Shown here piece by piece: positions 43,333 through 52,872 of a stretch of 64,000 nt of DNA. Within the stretch, counting starts at the first letter, position 1; every line of letters starts with the position of its first letter. The notes beneath the pieces were generated by a model that made no database searches, was not told the DNA's origin, and saw only the letters and a program-made list of their open reading frames with translations. Where the stretch lies: positions 62,001 through 126,000 of the forward strand of contig JAQWTL010000041.1 in the NCBI GenBank assembly GCA_029242715.1, in the 5' to 3' direction. This stretch comes from Phycisphaerales bacterium (lineage in GTDB: Bacteria; Planctomycetota; Phycisphaerae; Phycisphaerales; SM1A02). The position numbers were made by a program, and so were the translations under genes.

Positions 43333-45922
43333 TGTTCTCTTGCTGTTCCGCTGCAGCTTCAGGATGGATCGGAAGATCCGCCTCCTGCCCAGGAAGCAGG
43401 AGCTCCGATGACGGGGTTCCTTCTGGAATCGGAGTGCCGTCCCGTCGCGCGGGAATGTGCTGAGGGTTGGCCTTCTCGTGAGCAGCCAGATTCTTCTCGA
43501 GCGTTTCGCGAACGCCATCTTCCAGTTCCTTCCACTTGCCACGACCTCGGCATTTGGGGAATCCGGAACAACCGAGCCACGGGCCACGTTTGCCATTACG
43601 AAGGTTCAGAGTTCGATCACATTTCGAGCAGGGGAGATCCGTCTCAAGTGGGGGGATCGATGGATATTTCACGCCACCGTTCTTGTCGAGATTGACCACG
43701 TATTTCACGTCGGGGTACTGGGTGGACGCGATGAAGGGACCAAAGCGACCATTGCGAAGGACCATGTCGGAACCTTCTTCGCAGGCAATATCGACGGTTT
43801 GCTGAAGCAGGGGACGGCCCTGGCGATCGATGGTCGTGGCGAAGTCACAGTCTGGGTAGGTGCCGCAGGAAAGGAACTTGCCGTTGCGGCCAAGCCTGTA
43901 CGCGGTACGCGCGCCGCATTCGGGGCAGGTATAGGGAGCGGGCTCCAGTTCAGCTCGGGCGTGCGACATGTTTTCGAGTGCATGGTCAAGCGCGTGGGCA
44001 AAGGGACCATAGAACTCATGGAGCTTGGCGATCCAGTTGGCATCACCCGTTGCAATCCGATCAAGATCAGCTTCCATCGATCGGGTGTAGCCGAGGTCCA
44101 TCAACTGGGGAAACGCTTCGATGAGCTTGTCGGTGACAACTTCGCCGATGTCGGTGGGATGGAACGCCCGTTCAATCTTCTCGACGTATTTTCTCTTCTG
44201 GATCACCTCGATGATGGAGGCATAGGTGGATGGCCTTCCGATGCCTTCGTGCTCCATGTTTTTTACCAGACTTGCTTCATTGAAACGCGAAGGTGGTGCG
44301 GTGAAGCGTTGTTCTGGATCCATGCTGAAGGGCGTGAATTCCTGTCCTTCTTCGACAGGTGGGAGCGTTTGTTCACGATCGGAGGAAGGTACGCCGGCGA
44401 TCTTGTAGAAGCCATCGAACACCAGAGTTCGTCCACTGCAACGGAAGGAAACACCAGTTTTCCTGTCATCTCGAAGGAGCTTGATGTCGGTGCGATCCCA
44501 TACTGCAGGCACCATCTGGCTTGAAACAAACTGCTTCCAGATCAACGTGTACAGCTTTCGCAACTCTTCCTTGACGGTTGAAGGCAGAGAACTTGGGTGC
44601 CGCGTTGGATCTGTTGGCCGAATGGCTTCATGCGCTTCCTGTGCATCCCGGTTGGATGTGGAGTACTGGATTGGCTTGTCCGGGAGGTATTCCGGTCCAC
44701 AGTTGGCCTTGATGTAATCGCGGGCAGCATCCATCGCTTCAGGCGACAGGTGCGTTGAGTCCGTTCTCATGTACGTGATCAGGCCGACTTCATCTTCGCC
44801 GGGCAACTTGATTCCCTGGTACAGGGCCTGGGCTGCGCCCATTGTTCGGGATGCCGTGAAACCAAGCGTATTGGCTGCGGCCGCCTGCAGTGAAGTTGTA
44901 ATGAAAGGTGCGTGTGGTCGTGATCGGGACTGCTTTTTCCCAATGCTTGAGACGCGGTAACGAGCCGCGGGATCAATAGCGCCACGGATCATGATCTTGC
45001 GTTTCGCGGGTCCCTTGCCATCCGGATCTGGCGTGACATCCAGTGTGGCATCACTGAGCCCGATTCGATCAGCCAGGTCGAGAAGTTGCTCTTTGTGGGC
45101 CTCGTCCCCAGTCCCCTTGGCCTCGAAGCCATCGGCTGTCACGCGAAGATCAAATCGCGTGCCATCGACTTCGTGGAGTGTTCCCGAGATCGCGGCTTGT
45201 TTACTGAGCCACTCGTTCTGTTTCTTCTTGCTCGGTGGATTATCGCGTTCATCCCGTTGAGCCAGGAAAGTGGACCAGTCATCCGCGAGTTTGCCGGCAT
45301 CCTCGGCTTTCGGCGTGAACCTGCCGTTGACCTGCCAGTACTCATCAGGAATAAAGGCTCGAATCTGTCGTTCTCTTTCGACGACCATTCGTACGGCGAC
45401 GGATTGAACCCGGCCTGCACTGAGTCCTCGGGCTACTCGTTTCCAGAGCAGCGGAGAGACCTGGTAGCCGACGATTCGATCAACAATTCTGCGAGTCTGT
45501 TGTGCATTGACCCGGTCAAGATCAATTGACAGAGGTTCTTCGAAGGCCCGGGCGATCTCCGCCTTGGTGATGGCGTTGAACTTCACGCGTTTTGCGATTT
45601 CCGGTTCGACCCCAAGGCACTCGGCCAGATGCCATGCAATGGCTTCACCTTCCCGATCAAGGTCAGTTGCAAACCAAACAGTGTCAGCAGCCTTGGCCAA
45701 CTTCTTCAGGTGGGTGATGACCTTCTTGGCATCCTTGGTGACTTCATAGGTCGGCTTGAAGTCGTTCTCGAGATCCACTCCCGGGACGGCTTCCCCCTTC
45801 GCAGACCTCGGGAGATCACGAACGTGCCCGATGGAGGCCTCGACGACGAAGTCGGAACCGAGGTACCGGGCAATCGTCTTGGCCTTGGCGGGTGATTCGA
45901 CAATGACGAGGTTCTTGGACAT
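43322..45922 (-). CDS. topA: DNA topoisomerase I
   Basis: 866 residues. Type IA enzyme relaxing negative supercoils. Seen: Toprim MSKNLVIVESPAKAKTIARYL, DLDREGEAIAWHL, active-site Tyr in GLITYMRTDSTHL, and C-terminal zinc-ribbon repeats. The first (CPECGARTAYRLGRNGKFL then SCGTYPDC) and the last (CSKCDRTLNLRNGKRGP then LGCSGFPKC) keep four cysteines, while the middle one has lost partners (ACEEGSDMVLRNGRFGPF). The acidic N-terminus of the C-tail is usual. Complete. Its 3' end overlaps the TetR gene. Confidence 0.95.
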   Translation of the reverse strand: MSKNLVIVESPAKAKTIARYLGSDFVVEASIGHVRDLPRSAKGEAVPGVDLENDFKPTYEVTKDAKKVITHLKKLAKAADTVWFATDLDREGEAIAWHLAECLGVEPEIAKRVKFNAITKAEIARAFEEPLSIDLDRVNAQQTRRIVDRIVGYQVSPLLWKRVARGLSAGRVQSVAVRMVVERERQIRAFIPDEYWQVNGRFTPKAEDAGKLADDWSTFLAQRDERDNPPSKKKQNEWLSKQAAISGTLHEVDGTRFDLRVTADGFEAKGTGDEAHKEQLLDLADRIGLSDATLDVTPDPDGKGPAKRKIMIRGAIDPAARYRVSSIGKKQSRSRPHAPFITTSLQAAAANTLGFTASRTMGAAQALYQGIKLPGEDEVGLITYMRTDSTHLSPEAMDAARDYIKANCGPEYLPDKPIQYSTSNRDAQEAHEAIRPTDPTRHPSSLPSTVKEELRKLYTLIWKQFVSSQMVPAVWDRTDIKLLRDDRKTGVSFRCSGRTLVFDGFYKIAGVPSSDREQTLPPVEEGQEFTPFSMDPEQRFTAPPSRFNEASLVKNMEHEGIGRPSTYASIIEVIQKRKYVEKIERAFHPTDIGEVVTDKLIEAFPQLMDLGYTRSMEADLDRIATGDANWIAKLHEFYGPFAHALDHALENMSHARAELEPAPYTCPECGARTAYRLGRNGKFLSCGTYPDCDFATTIDRQGRPLLQQTVDIACEEGSDMVLRNGRFGPFIASTQYPDVKYVVNLDKNGGVKYPSIPPLETDLPCSKCDRTLNLRNGKRGPWLGCSGFPKCRGRGKWKELEDGVRETLEKNLAAHEKANPQHIPARRDGTPIPEGTPSSELLLPGQEADLPIHPEAAAEQQENNDD

Positions 45923-46009
45923 CAGGCTGAGGCTTCCGGGTAACGGCGTGGTAAGGAGTGGGTCGGATACGCTCGTCTATAGAGGTATGAAATTGGCTCG
46001 GGGCAGTAT

Positions 46010-46035
46010 TGAAGCGGCCGAACGGGGGCTGTCAA
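46010..46035 (-). promoter_or_regulatory. Possible topA promoter
   Basis: On the minus strand TTGACA (46035-46030), a perfect -35 box, is followed by poor -10 candidates (CAATAC or AATACT, 18-19 bases later). It lies about 90 bases upstream of the topA start in a 161 bp gap after miaA. Weak call. Confidence 0.3.
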
Positions 46036-46083
46036 GCCACATTTTTCCAATTCGGCTACCTGGGTGGTTCTTCTCGGACCCAA

Positions 46084-47040
46084 CTAGGACACCACAGAAG
46101 GGTGCCCAAGAACCTCTTTAACTGCTTTGTCAACAAGGGTTTGCGTATCGTTATCCTGGCAGTCCAACCAGCAGCCGCCAACCTGTGCCTGAAATCTTTT
46201 CAACCAGGTCCTTTGTTGCTTGGCAAATCGTCTTGTCCGGATTTTGATCTGCTCAACGGCTTCTTCCAGAGGCAGGCGGCCTTCGAGGTGATCGACAAGT
46301 TGTCGGTAGCCCAAGGCCTCCATGGCCTGTGGCCCAAGTTTGTTTGCCTTGTGAAGCTTTTCAACTTCTCCGAGCAGTCCCTGATCCATCATTTCACGGA
46401 CCCGTGCATTGATTCGTGGATTGATGATCTCAGCCGGGTAGTTCAATCCAACCAGCAGGGTGTTGGCTCGTGTCGTGTCGGTATCCCACTGCGACTGTCT
46501 GTTGGAGATTGGTTCCCCGGTCAGTTCATGAAACTCCAACGCGCGGATGGTCCGACGCCGATCGTTGGCATGTATGCGCCGGGCAGAAACAGGATCAGCC
46601 TGTTCAAGGGCTGCACGCAATGTTGGTGTATCAAGAGCATGGAGCCGCTCACGCACCATTTCATCGGGTTCGGGGCCATCCATCATGCCGGAAAGGAATG
46701 ACTGGATGTAGAGATTTGTTCCACCAACGATGATGGGGTGGCGATTCCGGCTCTGAATTTCAAGGATGGCTTGCTCGGCCAGGGCGAGCCAGTGATCAAC
46801 ATTGAAGGGTTGATCCGGTTCTGCGATATCCAGCAAGTGATGAGGCACGCCTCCTTGTTCCACGGAAGTTGGTTTGGCCGTACCAATATCCATCCCGCGA
46901 TAGACCTGCATCGAATCCGCAATGATGCATTCGCCGCCAAGGGGCAATGCCCTGGCGAGCGCGATGGAGATGGCGGTCTTTCCACCAGCGGTCGGGCCAG
47001 TGATCAGAATGCAGGCCGGCTTGGAGGCATCTGGGTTCAT
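46084..47040 (-). CDS. miaA: tRNA dimethylallyltransferase
   Basis: 318 residues. Adds dimethylallyl to A37 of tRNAs reading codons that start with U. Seen: P-loop ILITGPTAGGKT (GPTAGGKT at 15-22), IIADSMQVYRGMDIGTAKP, DQPFNVDHW, IVGGTNLYIQSFLSG, and RIHANDRRRTIRALE. The ATG at 47040 begins at the homologous position. Divergent from pgk (91 bp), which must hold both promoters. Depends on the isoprenoid pathway whose genes lie nearby. Confidence 0.94.
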   Translation of the reverse strand: MNPDASKPACILITGPTAGGKTAISIALARALPLGGECIIADSMQVYRGMDIGTAKPTSVEQGGVPHHLLDIAEPDQPFNVDHWLALAEQAILEIQSRNRHPIIVGGTNLYIQSFLSGMMDGPEPDEMVRERLHALDTPTLRAALEQADPVSARRIHANDRRRTIRALEFHELTGEPISNRQSQWDTDTTRANTLLVGLNYPAEIINPRINARVREMMDQGLLGEVEKLHKANKLGPQAMEALGYRQLVDHLEGRLPLEEAVEQIKIRTRRFAKQQRTWLKRFQAQVGGCWLDCQDNDTQTLVDKAVKEVLGHPSVVS

Positions 47041-47131
47041 GAGGGGGGGAGGTTTCTTTTCATGGCTGGATTCACCACTTTCGCAGGCGGCGGACCGGGA
47101 AGACGTTACCGTACGCTGCCGGAGCTTCACC

Positions 47132-48340
47132 ATGTCAAAGCAATCCGTCAAAGACATTTCTCACAAGGACCAGAAGGTCCTCATGCGAGTGGACTTCAAT
47201 GTCCCTCTGGATGCCAAGGGTCAGATCATCGATGACCGCCGGATTCGGATGGCATTGCCCAGTATCCAGCATGTTTTGAAAGAGGGTGGGCGCCTCATCC
47301 TCATGAGCCATTTGGGGCGGCCTTCTGGCAACGGGCCGGAGTCTGCTTACAGCCTCAGACCTGCTGCTGAGCGGCTGGATGACCTGCTCGGTAAAGATCA
47401 TGACGTTCAATTTTCAACGGATTGCATTGGCCCTGTTGCCGAGGAGGCGGTGAACGCGGTCGAGCCGGGGCATGTGCTCGTTCTGGAGAACCTTCGATTT
47501 CATTCCGGTGAGAAATCCAATGACCCTGCATTTGCAGCAGCCCTTGCGGACCATGCAGACATCTACGTCAATGATGCCTTTGGCACGGCTCATCGCAACC
47601 ATGCCTCCATGGTCGGTGTTCCTGAAAAGATGACAGGCAAGCCGCATGTCGCAGGCCTGCTGTTGATGAAGGAACTTGAATTCCTTTCTTCAGCGATCAC
47701 CGAAGCCAAATCTCCATTCTTTGCTGTTCTGGGTGGTGCCAAGGTTTCCGACAAGCTTGGTGCCATTCAATACCTGCTGGACCGTGTAGATGTAATTCTC
47801 GTTGGCGGCGCAATGGCTTATACCTTCCTGGCATCTCAGGGGCATGTCACAGGCAACAGTCTGGTTGAAAAGGACATGATCGAAACAGCGGGTGAACTAC
47901 TTGGCCGCGCCAAGGATTCCGGCAAGACGATTTTGTTGCCTGAGGATCACCAGTGTGCGAAATCGCTTGAAGATGCCGAGGGCGTACGGATCTGTGAAAT
48001 CGGCGTCCCTCCGGATTACATGGGGCTGGATATTGGTCCAGAGACAGCGAAGGCCTGGAAGTCGGAGATCTCCAAGGCGAAAACGGTGGTGTGGAATGGA
48101 CCGTTGGGTGTGTTTGAAACACCTCCCTTTGACCAGGGCTCGCGTGAAGTGGCAGAGGGCGTCGTGACGGCGACTCGTCACCATGCGGTGAGCATCGTCG
48201 GAGGTGGAGAAACTGCCGCTGCCGTGGAATCCTTTGGCTTGGCTGGACGCTTCAGTCATGTCTCAACCGGTGGCGGGGCCAGTTTGAAGATGCTTGAGGG
48301 TGTTTCTTTCAGAAGTGTGGAATTGCTTGATGATGCATGA
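47132..48340 (+). CDS. pgk: Phosphoglycerate kinase
   Basis: 402 residues. Transfers phosphate between 1,3-bisphosphoglycerate and ADP in glycolysis. Seen: KVLMRVDFNVPLDAKG, RLILMSHLGRPSGNG, LENLRFHSGE, NDAFGTAHRNHASMVG, AVLGGAKVSDKLGAI, and the C-terminal SIVGGGETAAAVE and STGGGASLKMLEG. GGAG lies 7 bases before the ATG. Not clustered with gap or tpi. Followed by a terminator-like stem. Confidence 0.96.
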   Translation: MSKQSVKDISHKDQKVLMRVDFNVPLDAKGQIIDDRRIRMALPSIQHVLKEGGRLILMSHLGRPSGNGPESAYSLRPAAERLDDLLGKDHDVQFSTDCIGPVAEEAVNAVEPGHVLVLENLRFHSGEKSNDPAFAAALADHADIYVNDAFGTAHRNHASMVGVPEKMTGKPHVAGLLLMKELEFLSSAITEAKSPFFAVLGGAKVSDKLGAIQYLLDRVDVILVGGAMAYTFLASQGHVTGNSLVEKDMIETAGELLGRAKDSGKTILLPEDHQCAKSLEDAEGVRICEIGVPPDYMGLDIGPETAKAWKSEISKAKTVVWNGPLGVFETPPFDQGSREVAEGVVTATRHHAVSIVGGGETAAAVESFGLAGRFSHVSTGGGASLKMLEGVSFRSVELLDDA

Positions 48341-48348
48341 GTTCTTCG

Positions 48349-48367
48349 CGCTCCCCTCGGGCGTTTT
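48349..48367 (+). terminator. Possible rho-independent terminator after pgk
   Basis: CGCTC (48349-48353) pairs with GGGCG (48359-48363) with one wobble and a 5-base loop, followed directly by TTTT (48364-48367). It begins 9 bases after the pgk stop. Confidence 0.4.
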
Positions 48368-48439
48368 CAGCCCTGCCAGCTATACTTGAGTGCTTCAGAA
48401 TGTCAGACCAGCCTTAGATTTGGTTTGGAGGAAAGCGAC

Positions 48440-49510
48440 ATGATGCGTCCCAGTTATTTGTTTGGATTCTTATTCGGCCTCATCTTCTTGCTGGGCACGA
48501 GTGCGTCCTATGGCGGAGAGGAAGCCGTGGAGATCGGGGACGATGCTCCAGAGGGCTATCTCGATTCCATAACCTGGATCAAGGAGTTGTACGATGGAGG
48601 ACCAACGATTGCAGACACGCCTGTAGTTCTGGAATTCTGGGCGACCTTCGACAGTGGCAGCAAGCGAGCCATCCCGGAGTTGACTGAATTGCAAGCGAAG
48701 TATGGCCAGGATCAACTCACGGTCCTGTCAGTCACATGGCCAGTTGAGGGCCAGACCGACTCTGACATCAAGCGGTTTGTTCAACGCCAGGGCAAACGCA
48801 TGAACTTTTGGGTCGGAATCGATGAAGAAGGCGGCAAAGCATCAAAGGAACTGTTTGAGTCCAGCACCGTTCCCGTGCCATTTGCCTTCATCATCGGCCG
48901 TGAAGGTCGACTTCAGTTCCTTGGACATCCCACTTCGGACAAATTCACAGAGGTTCTCGAAAAGGTGGTCTTGGGTCGTTACGACCACAAGAGTTTCGAG
49001 AAAGCAAAGCGGCATCTTCAAGAGGTCAAGCGGGCTCGTTCACTCAAGAACTGGGATCAGTATTACAAGCTGTCCAACGATGTTCTGGAGATAGATCGCC
49101 GCATCTTCTACACCATCTACATTGAACGATTCGACGTGGAACTCATGGATCGAAACAACCCCCAGAAGGCTTATGCCGACGCACAGGCTCTGATCGTTGA
49201 GAGAGCAGACGATCCGGAGATGCTTGGGTGGCTTGGTTTGCACATCGCAACAGATCCATCCATTCCTGATGAGAAACGAAATCTTGATGTTGCGCTTCAG
49301 CTCACCAAGGCAGCCAGGCTGACCGGTGGCATGCGGAAACCAATGTTGATGGCATTGGAAGCCCGGGTGCTGCTTGAGCGTGGTGAGATTGCGGAAGCGG
49401 TAGCCTTGCAGCGAGACGCGTACAGGACAGCCTCTACGGGTCGCAAGGAGGCTTACAAGCGTGTTTATCAGGAATACAGATCACAGCTCAAACGTACTCA
49501 GGCTGAATAG
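48440..49510 (+). CDS. Exported thioredoxin-fold (TlpA/AhpC-like) protein lacking CxxC
   Basis: 356 residues. Signal peptide MMRPSYLFGFLFGLIFLLGTSASYG. Residues about 35-175 form a thioredoxin/AhpC-type domain: VVLEFWATFDSGSKRAIPELTELQAKYG, VLSVTWPVEGQTD, STVPVPFAFIIGREGRLQFLG. The active-site WCxxC is absent, replaced by WATFDSGS, so classical disulfide exchange is not possible. The C-terminal 180 residues are helical and may be TPR-like. ATG 48440 is preceded by GGAGGAAAG. The rpe start follows its stop directly. Confidence 0.7.
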   Translation: MMRPSYLFGFLFGLIFLLGTSASYGGEEAVEIGDDAPEGYLDSITWIKELYDGGPTIADTPVVLEFWATFDSGSKRAIPELTELQAKYGQDQLTVLSVTWPVEGQTDSDIKRFVQRQGKRMNFWVGIDEEGGKASKELFESSTVPVPFAFIIGREGRLQFLGHPTSDKFTEVLEKVVLGRYDHKSFEKAKRHLQEVKRARSLKNWDQYYKLSNDVLEIDRRIFYTIYIERFDVELMDRNNPQKAYADAQALIVERADDPEMLGWLGLHIATDPSIPDEKRNLDVALQLTKAARLTGGMRKPMLMALEARVLLERGEIAEAVALQRDAYRTASTGRKEAYKRVYQEYRSQLKRTQAE

Positions 49511-50215
49511 ATGAAGAGTGCACCCTCGATGGTCAACAGCAAGATGGCATCACTTTTTTCGGCGGCACGTTCCATGCCGATGGTTGCGCCCTCGATACTT
49601 TCAGCGGATTTCGGAATCCTTGCAGATGAATGCAAGGCAGTGATGGATCAGGGTGCAGATCTTCTGCATCTGGATGTCATGGATGGACATTTTGTTCCCA
49701 ATCTGTCCATGGGGCCTTCGCTCTGCAGTGCCGTTCGAAATCATCTTCCTTCTACTTTTCTTGATGTCCACATGATGGTGACCAACCCCGGGGCTTTCAT
49801 CGTGCCCTTTGCCAAGGCTGGTGCCAACAACTTCACCGTACATGTGGAGTGTGATGAGGATCCCATCGAACTTGCAAATGCAATCCATGAGGCAGGTATG
49901 ACGGCCGGGCTGGCGATCAAGCCTGAGACGGACTTCGGGCTCATGGAACCACTGGTCGAGTCCTTTGATCTGCTGTTGGTGATGAGTGTTCACCCTGGCT
50001 TCTCAGGCCAGGCCTTCATCCCTGAAGTCCTGGAAACCACCAAGCGGCTAGATGGCATGATTGGCCCGAATCAGCACATCCAGATGGATGGTGGCGTGGA
50101 TCCAGAGACAGGTCTTCTCTGCCGCGAAGCGGGTTGTGATGTGCTGGTCTCAGCTTCTGCAATCTTCAAGCAGCCGGATTATGGTCGCACGATCGAGTTG
50201 ATCCGCGGCTCCTGA
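49511..50215 (+). CDS. rpe: Ribulose-phosphate 3-epimerase
   Basis: 234 residues. Interconverts ribulose 5-phosphate and xylulose 5-phosphate. Seen: APSILSADFGILADE, LHLDVMDGHFVPNLSMGP, FLDVHMMVTNPG, VMSVHPGFSGQAF, QMDGGVDPETG and VLVSASAIFKQPD. The extended N terminus before MPMVAPSIL is unusual and the true start could be the ATG at residue 7, 12 or 22. The first ATG lies immediately after the preceding stop, so coupling is possible. A terminator with T8 follows. Confidence 0.93.
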   Translation: MKSAPSMVNSKMASLFSAARSMPMVAPSILSADFGILADECKAVMDQGADLLHLDVMDGHFVPNLSMGPSLCSAVRNHLPSTFLDVHMMVTNPGAFIVPFAKAGANNFTVHVECDEDPIELANAIHEAGMTAGLAIKPETDFGLMEPLVESFDLLLVMSVHPGFSGQAFIPEVLETTKRLDGMIGPNQHIQMDGGVDPETGLLCREAGCDVLVSASAIFKQPDYGRTIELIRGS

Positions 50216-50223
50216 GGGGCCCT

Positions 50224-50260
50224 CCAGGCCCTTTGGGGCAACTTGCGGCTGGTTTTTTTT
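50224..50260 (+). terminator. Rho-independent terminator after rpe
   Basis: CCA (50224-50226) and GCC (50228-50230), separated by one bulged base, pair with GGC (50247-50249) and TGG (50250-50252), followed at once by eight T (50253-50260). Located 9 bases after the rpe stop. accD probably has its own promoter further on. Confidence 0.6.
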
Positions 50261-50354
50261 CACCAATCTGGACGGCTGAGCCCTGTTGGAGGACGATGTT
50301 GCCTGCATGGCTCGTGTCCCTGTTGGTCACCAGCCGTGATGGAGACAAGAAACC

Positions 50355-51206
50355 ATGGCTGAGGCCACGCAGCGATCCTGGACAGACGTTGAAGCTGGGA
50401 CCCCAACGGGAAAGAAGCCCGTACCTGAGGGCCTCTGGCTTCGGTGTCCTGACTGTGGAGCGATTCTCTTCCGACGCTCTCTTGAGAACAACCAGCAGGT
50501 CTGTCCAGAATGTGCGCACCACTTCAGGTTGCCTGCGATGGATCGCATCCGGCTCCTGGTGGATCCCGGAAGTTTCGTCGCGATTGATGAATCGCTTCAG
50601 TCACAGGATCCACTTGAATTCGTCGACCTCAAGTCCTATGCCGATCGCTTGGAAGCGACCATGGCGAAGACTGGAACCAATGAAGCCGTGCACTGTGGTA
50701 CAGGTTTCATCAAGGGTCGAAAGGTCATTCTCGCTGTCATGGATTTCACATTCCTTGGCGGCTCCATGGGATCAGTCGTAGGAGAGAAGATCGTTCGGGC
50801 CGTGGAAGCGGCGTCCAGTGAAGATCTCCCATTGATCGTTGTGTCTGCATCTGGCGGAGCCAGGATGATGGAATCCGGTTTTTCCTTGATGCAGATGGCC
50901 AAGACATCCGCGGCTCTGGCACGCTTCGATGAAATGGGTGGGTTGTACATCTCTGTTCTGACCGATCCGACAACTGGTGGTGTGACCGCCAGCTTCGCCA
51001 TGCTTGGTGATGTGATCCTTGCAGAACCCAAGGCATTGATCGGCTTTGCAGGACCGCGGGTGATCCAGCAGACGATTCGACAGGATCTTCCGGATGGCTT
51101 CCAGCGATCCGAGTTCCTGATGCAGTGTGGTTTCCTTGATCGCGTTGTGGATCGAAGAGATCTTCGAAGCGAGATCAGCAGTCTCATTGACTATGCCGGA
51201 AAGTAA
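50355..51206 (+). CDS. accD: Acetyl-CoA carboxylase carboxyltransferase subunit beta
   Basis: 283 residues. With AccA it transfers the carboxyl group from biotin to acetyl-CoA, the committed step of fatty acid synthesis. Seen: N-terminal zinc ribbon with Cys31, Cys34, Cys50, Cys53 (LRCPDCGAILF and QQVCPECAHHF), then the crotonase-like core FLGGSMGSVVGEKI, SASGGARMMESGFSLMQMAKT, TDPTTGGVTASFAMLGDV and EPKALIGFAGPRVI. GGAG lies 11 bases upstream. The 3' end overlaps lnt by 14 bases. Confidence 0.94.
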   Translation: MAEATQRSWTDVEAGTPTGKKPVPEGLWLRCPDCGAILFRRSLENNQQVCPECAHHFRLPAMDRIRLLVDPGSFVAIDESLQSQDPLEFVDLKSYADRLEATMAKTGTNEAVHCGTGFIKGRKVILAVMDFTFLGGSMGSVVGEKIVRAVEAASSEDLPLIVVSASGGARMMESGFSLMQMAKTSAALARFDEMGGLYISVLTDPTTGGVTASFAMLGDVILAEPKALIGFAGPRVIQQTIRQDLPDGFQRSEFLMQCGFLDRVVDRRDLRSEISSLIDYAGK

Positions 51207-52872
51207 CGCTGCTTGTTCGAAAGTGACCAGGCGAAGTGATTCGCTTCTGTACACGCTTGTGTTGCTGGCATTGTCAGCAGCAGCGTGGTTGATGTCGTGG
51301 CCTCCGCTGGATCTGTGGCCAATGAGTTTTCTGTGGGCTGCCCTGTTGATTCGCGCTGCCATCGGCGCTCGGAATCACTGGTGGCTGGGTCTGATCTGCC
51401 TGATTGTCTTTGCCGCCTGTTGGGCCTGGTTACTGAGATGGAGCATGGATGTCTCCACGGCGGGGTATCCAGCGATGGTGATCTATTCTGCGATCTGGAT
51501 GGTGCTCTTTGCATGGTTGTTTCGATGGTTTGAAGATCGAAAGCCTTTCGCCAGAGTGCCGCTGGCTGTCCTGGCACCAGTCATCTGGATTGCACTTGAG
51601 TACTTGCGGGCAGAGGTTGTCTTTGGCGCCTGGCCTTGGTATTTGGCGGGTCACCCTCTGATCGAGTGGCCTCTGATCTGTCAGGTTGCAGATCTTGGAG
51701 GGGTCTGGGTAGTCAGCATGCTGGTCCTCTGTATCGGCGGCGCTATTGCAGAGTGGATGCGGCGGCGGCCCATGATCCGCCATGCGGCGGTTTCTTCGAT
51801 TGTGGCTGGGTGCTTCTTGTTGCTGTCGATCGGCTGGGGATTGCTGGCGGTCTCCCGGGAACCAGGTCCAGTGATGGGGAAATTCCTGCTGCTGCAGACC
51901 AATATTCCCCAGGACAACAAGCTTCGATGGTCTGTTGAGGAACAGATTGAGGATCTTGGTTCATTCATGGAGTTGACCGCGGAGGGTCTCAGGGACTTCG
52001 GTGGGGCAGACGTGGTGGTCTGGCCGGAATCGATGCTGCCGGGGATCGGATTTGAAAGTTCCGTACACGAGTCACTGGATGCCCACGGCATGACCTTCGG
52101 CGGTCTTCCACCGTCATTCTGGCGAGATGCAATCCTGCGGTTCGCTGAAGCAACCATGACGCCAATGCTCATCGGGACCAATACATGGGCTGGAAATCTG
52201 GAGGTCAAGGAAGATTCAACGTCCAGCTATGTCGATCCCCAATGGCAGTACAACAGCGTTGTCCTTCTGGAGCCTGAAGCCGTTCAGCAGTACCACAAGG
52301 TGTTCCCGACACCGTTCGGCGAACGCCTTCCCTGGATTGATGCCTGGCCATGGTTGCGGGAGCAACTTCTCTCCTTGGGGGCCAGAGGACTGAGGCTCCA
52401 GCTCGATGCCGGCCCAAGAATGGACCCCATTGAAATCAGTCTTGAGGACGGTTCAGTCCTGCCCATGGCGACGCCCATTTGTTTTGAAGCTACCGTTCCG
52501 AGTCTCACTCGCGACCTGGTGCTGGGCGACGGCATTCCAACGGACTTGATCATCAACATTTCAAACGACGGCTGGTTTGGTGATGTCGATGGGGGCCGGT
52601 TGATTCATGCTCAATCTGCCCGATTCCGATGCATCGAATTGGGGCGGCCCATGCTCCGATGTGCCAACACGGGCCAGACCGGCTGGTTTGATTCACGTGG
52701 TCGCCTCGTTGCCTCCCTGCCATTGCAGGAAGCTGGGACCATGATTGCCGAGCCAAGACTCGATTCACGGCGTACGCTGTATGGAATTGTCGGCAACCTG
52801 TTGCCGGTTGCCTGCCTTGTCCTTGTAATCGTGTGTTTCCTACTTTCACTGGGAGCGAAGAGGCTCAAATGA
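51193..52872 (+). CDS. lnt: Apolipoprotein N-acyltransferase
   Basis: 559 residues. Adds the third acyl chain to the N-terminal cysteine of lipoproteins at the outer face of the inner membrane. Six or so N-terminal membrane segments, then a nitrilase-fold domain from about 235 (MGKFLLLQTNIPQDNK). The catalytic triad is seen as Glu279 (VVWPESMLP), Lys369 (QYHKVFPTPFGE) and Cys430 (PICFEATVPS). The ending NISNDGWFGDVDGGRLIHAQ is typical. I start at ATG 51193. The stop overlaps the next gene by 4 bases. Presence of Lnt supports a diderm. Confidence 0.93.
   Translation: MPESNAACSKVTRRSDSLLYTLVLLALSAAAWLMSWPPLDLWPMSFLWAALLIRAAIGARNHWWLGLICLIVFAACWAWLLRWSMDVSTAGYPAMVIYSAIWMVLFAWLFRWFEDRKPFARVPLAVLAPVIWIALEYLRAEVVFGAWPWYLAGHPLIEWPLICQVADLGGVWVVSMLVLCIGGAIAEWMRRRPMIRHAAVSSIVAGCFLLLSIGWGLLAVSREPGPVMGKFLLLQTNIPQDNKLRWSVEEQIEDLGSFMELTAEGLRDFGGADVVVWPESMLPGIGFESSVHESLDAHGMTFGGLPPSFWRDAILRFAEATMTPMLIGTNTWAGNLEVKEDSTSSYVDPQWQYNSVVLLEPEAVQQYHKVFPTPFGERLPWIDAWPWLREQLLSLGARGLRLQLDAGPRMDPIEISLEDGSVLPMATPICFEATVPSLTRDLVLGDGIPTDLIINISNDGWFGDVDGGRLIHAQSARFRCIELGRPMLRCANTGQTGWFDSRGRLVASLPLQEAGTMIAEPRLDSRRTLYGIVGNLLPVACLVLVIVCFLLSLGAKRLK

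Noticed and set aside
43457-44524. 355-residue plus-strand frame inside topA
   Set aside because: Antisense shadow of topA, which has all its catalytic motifs.
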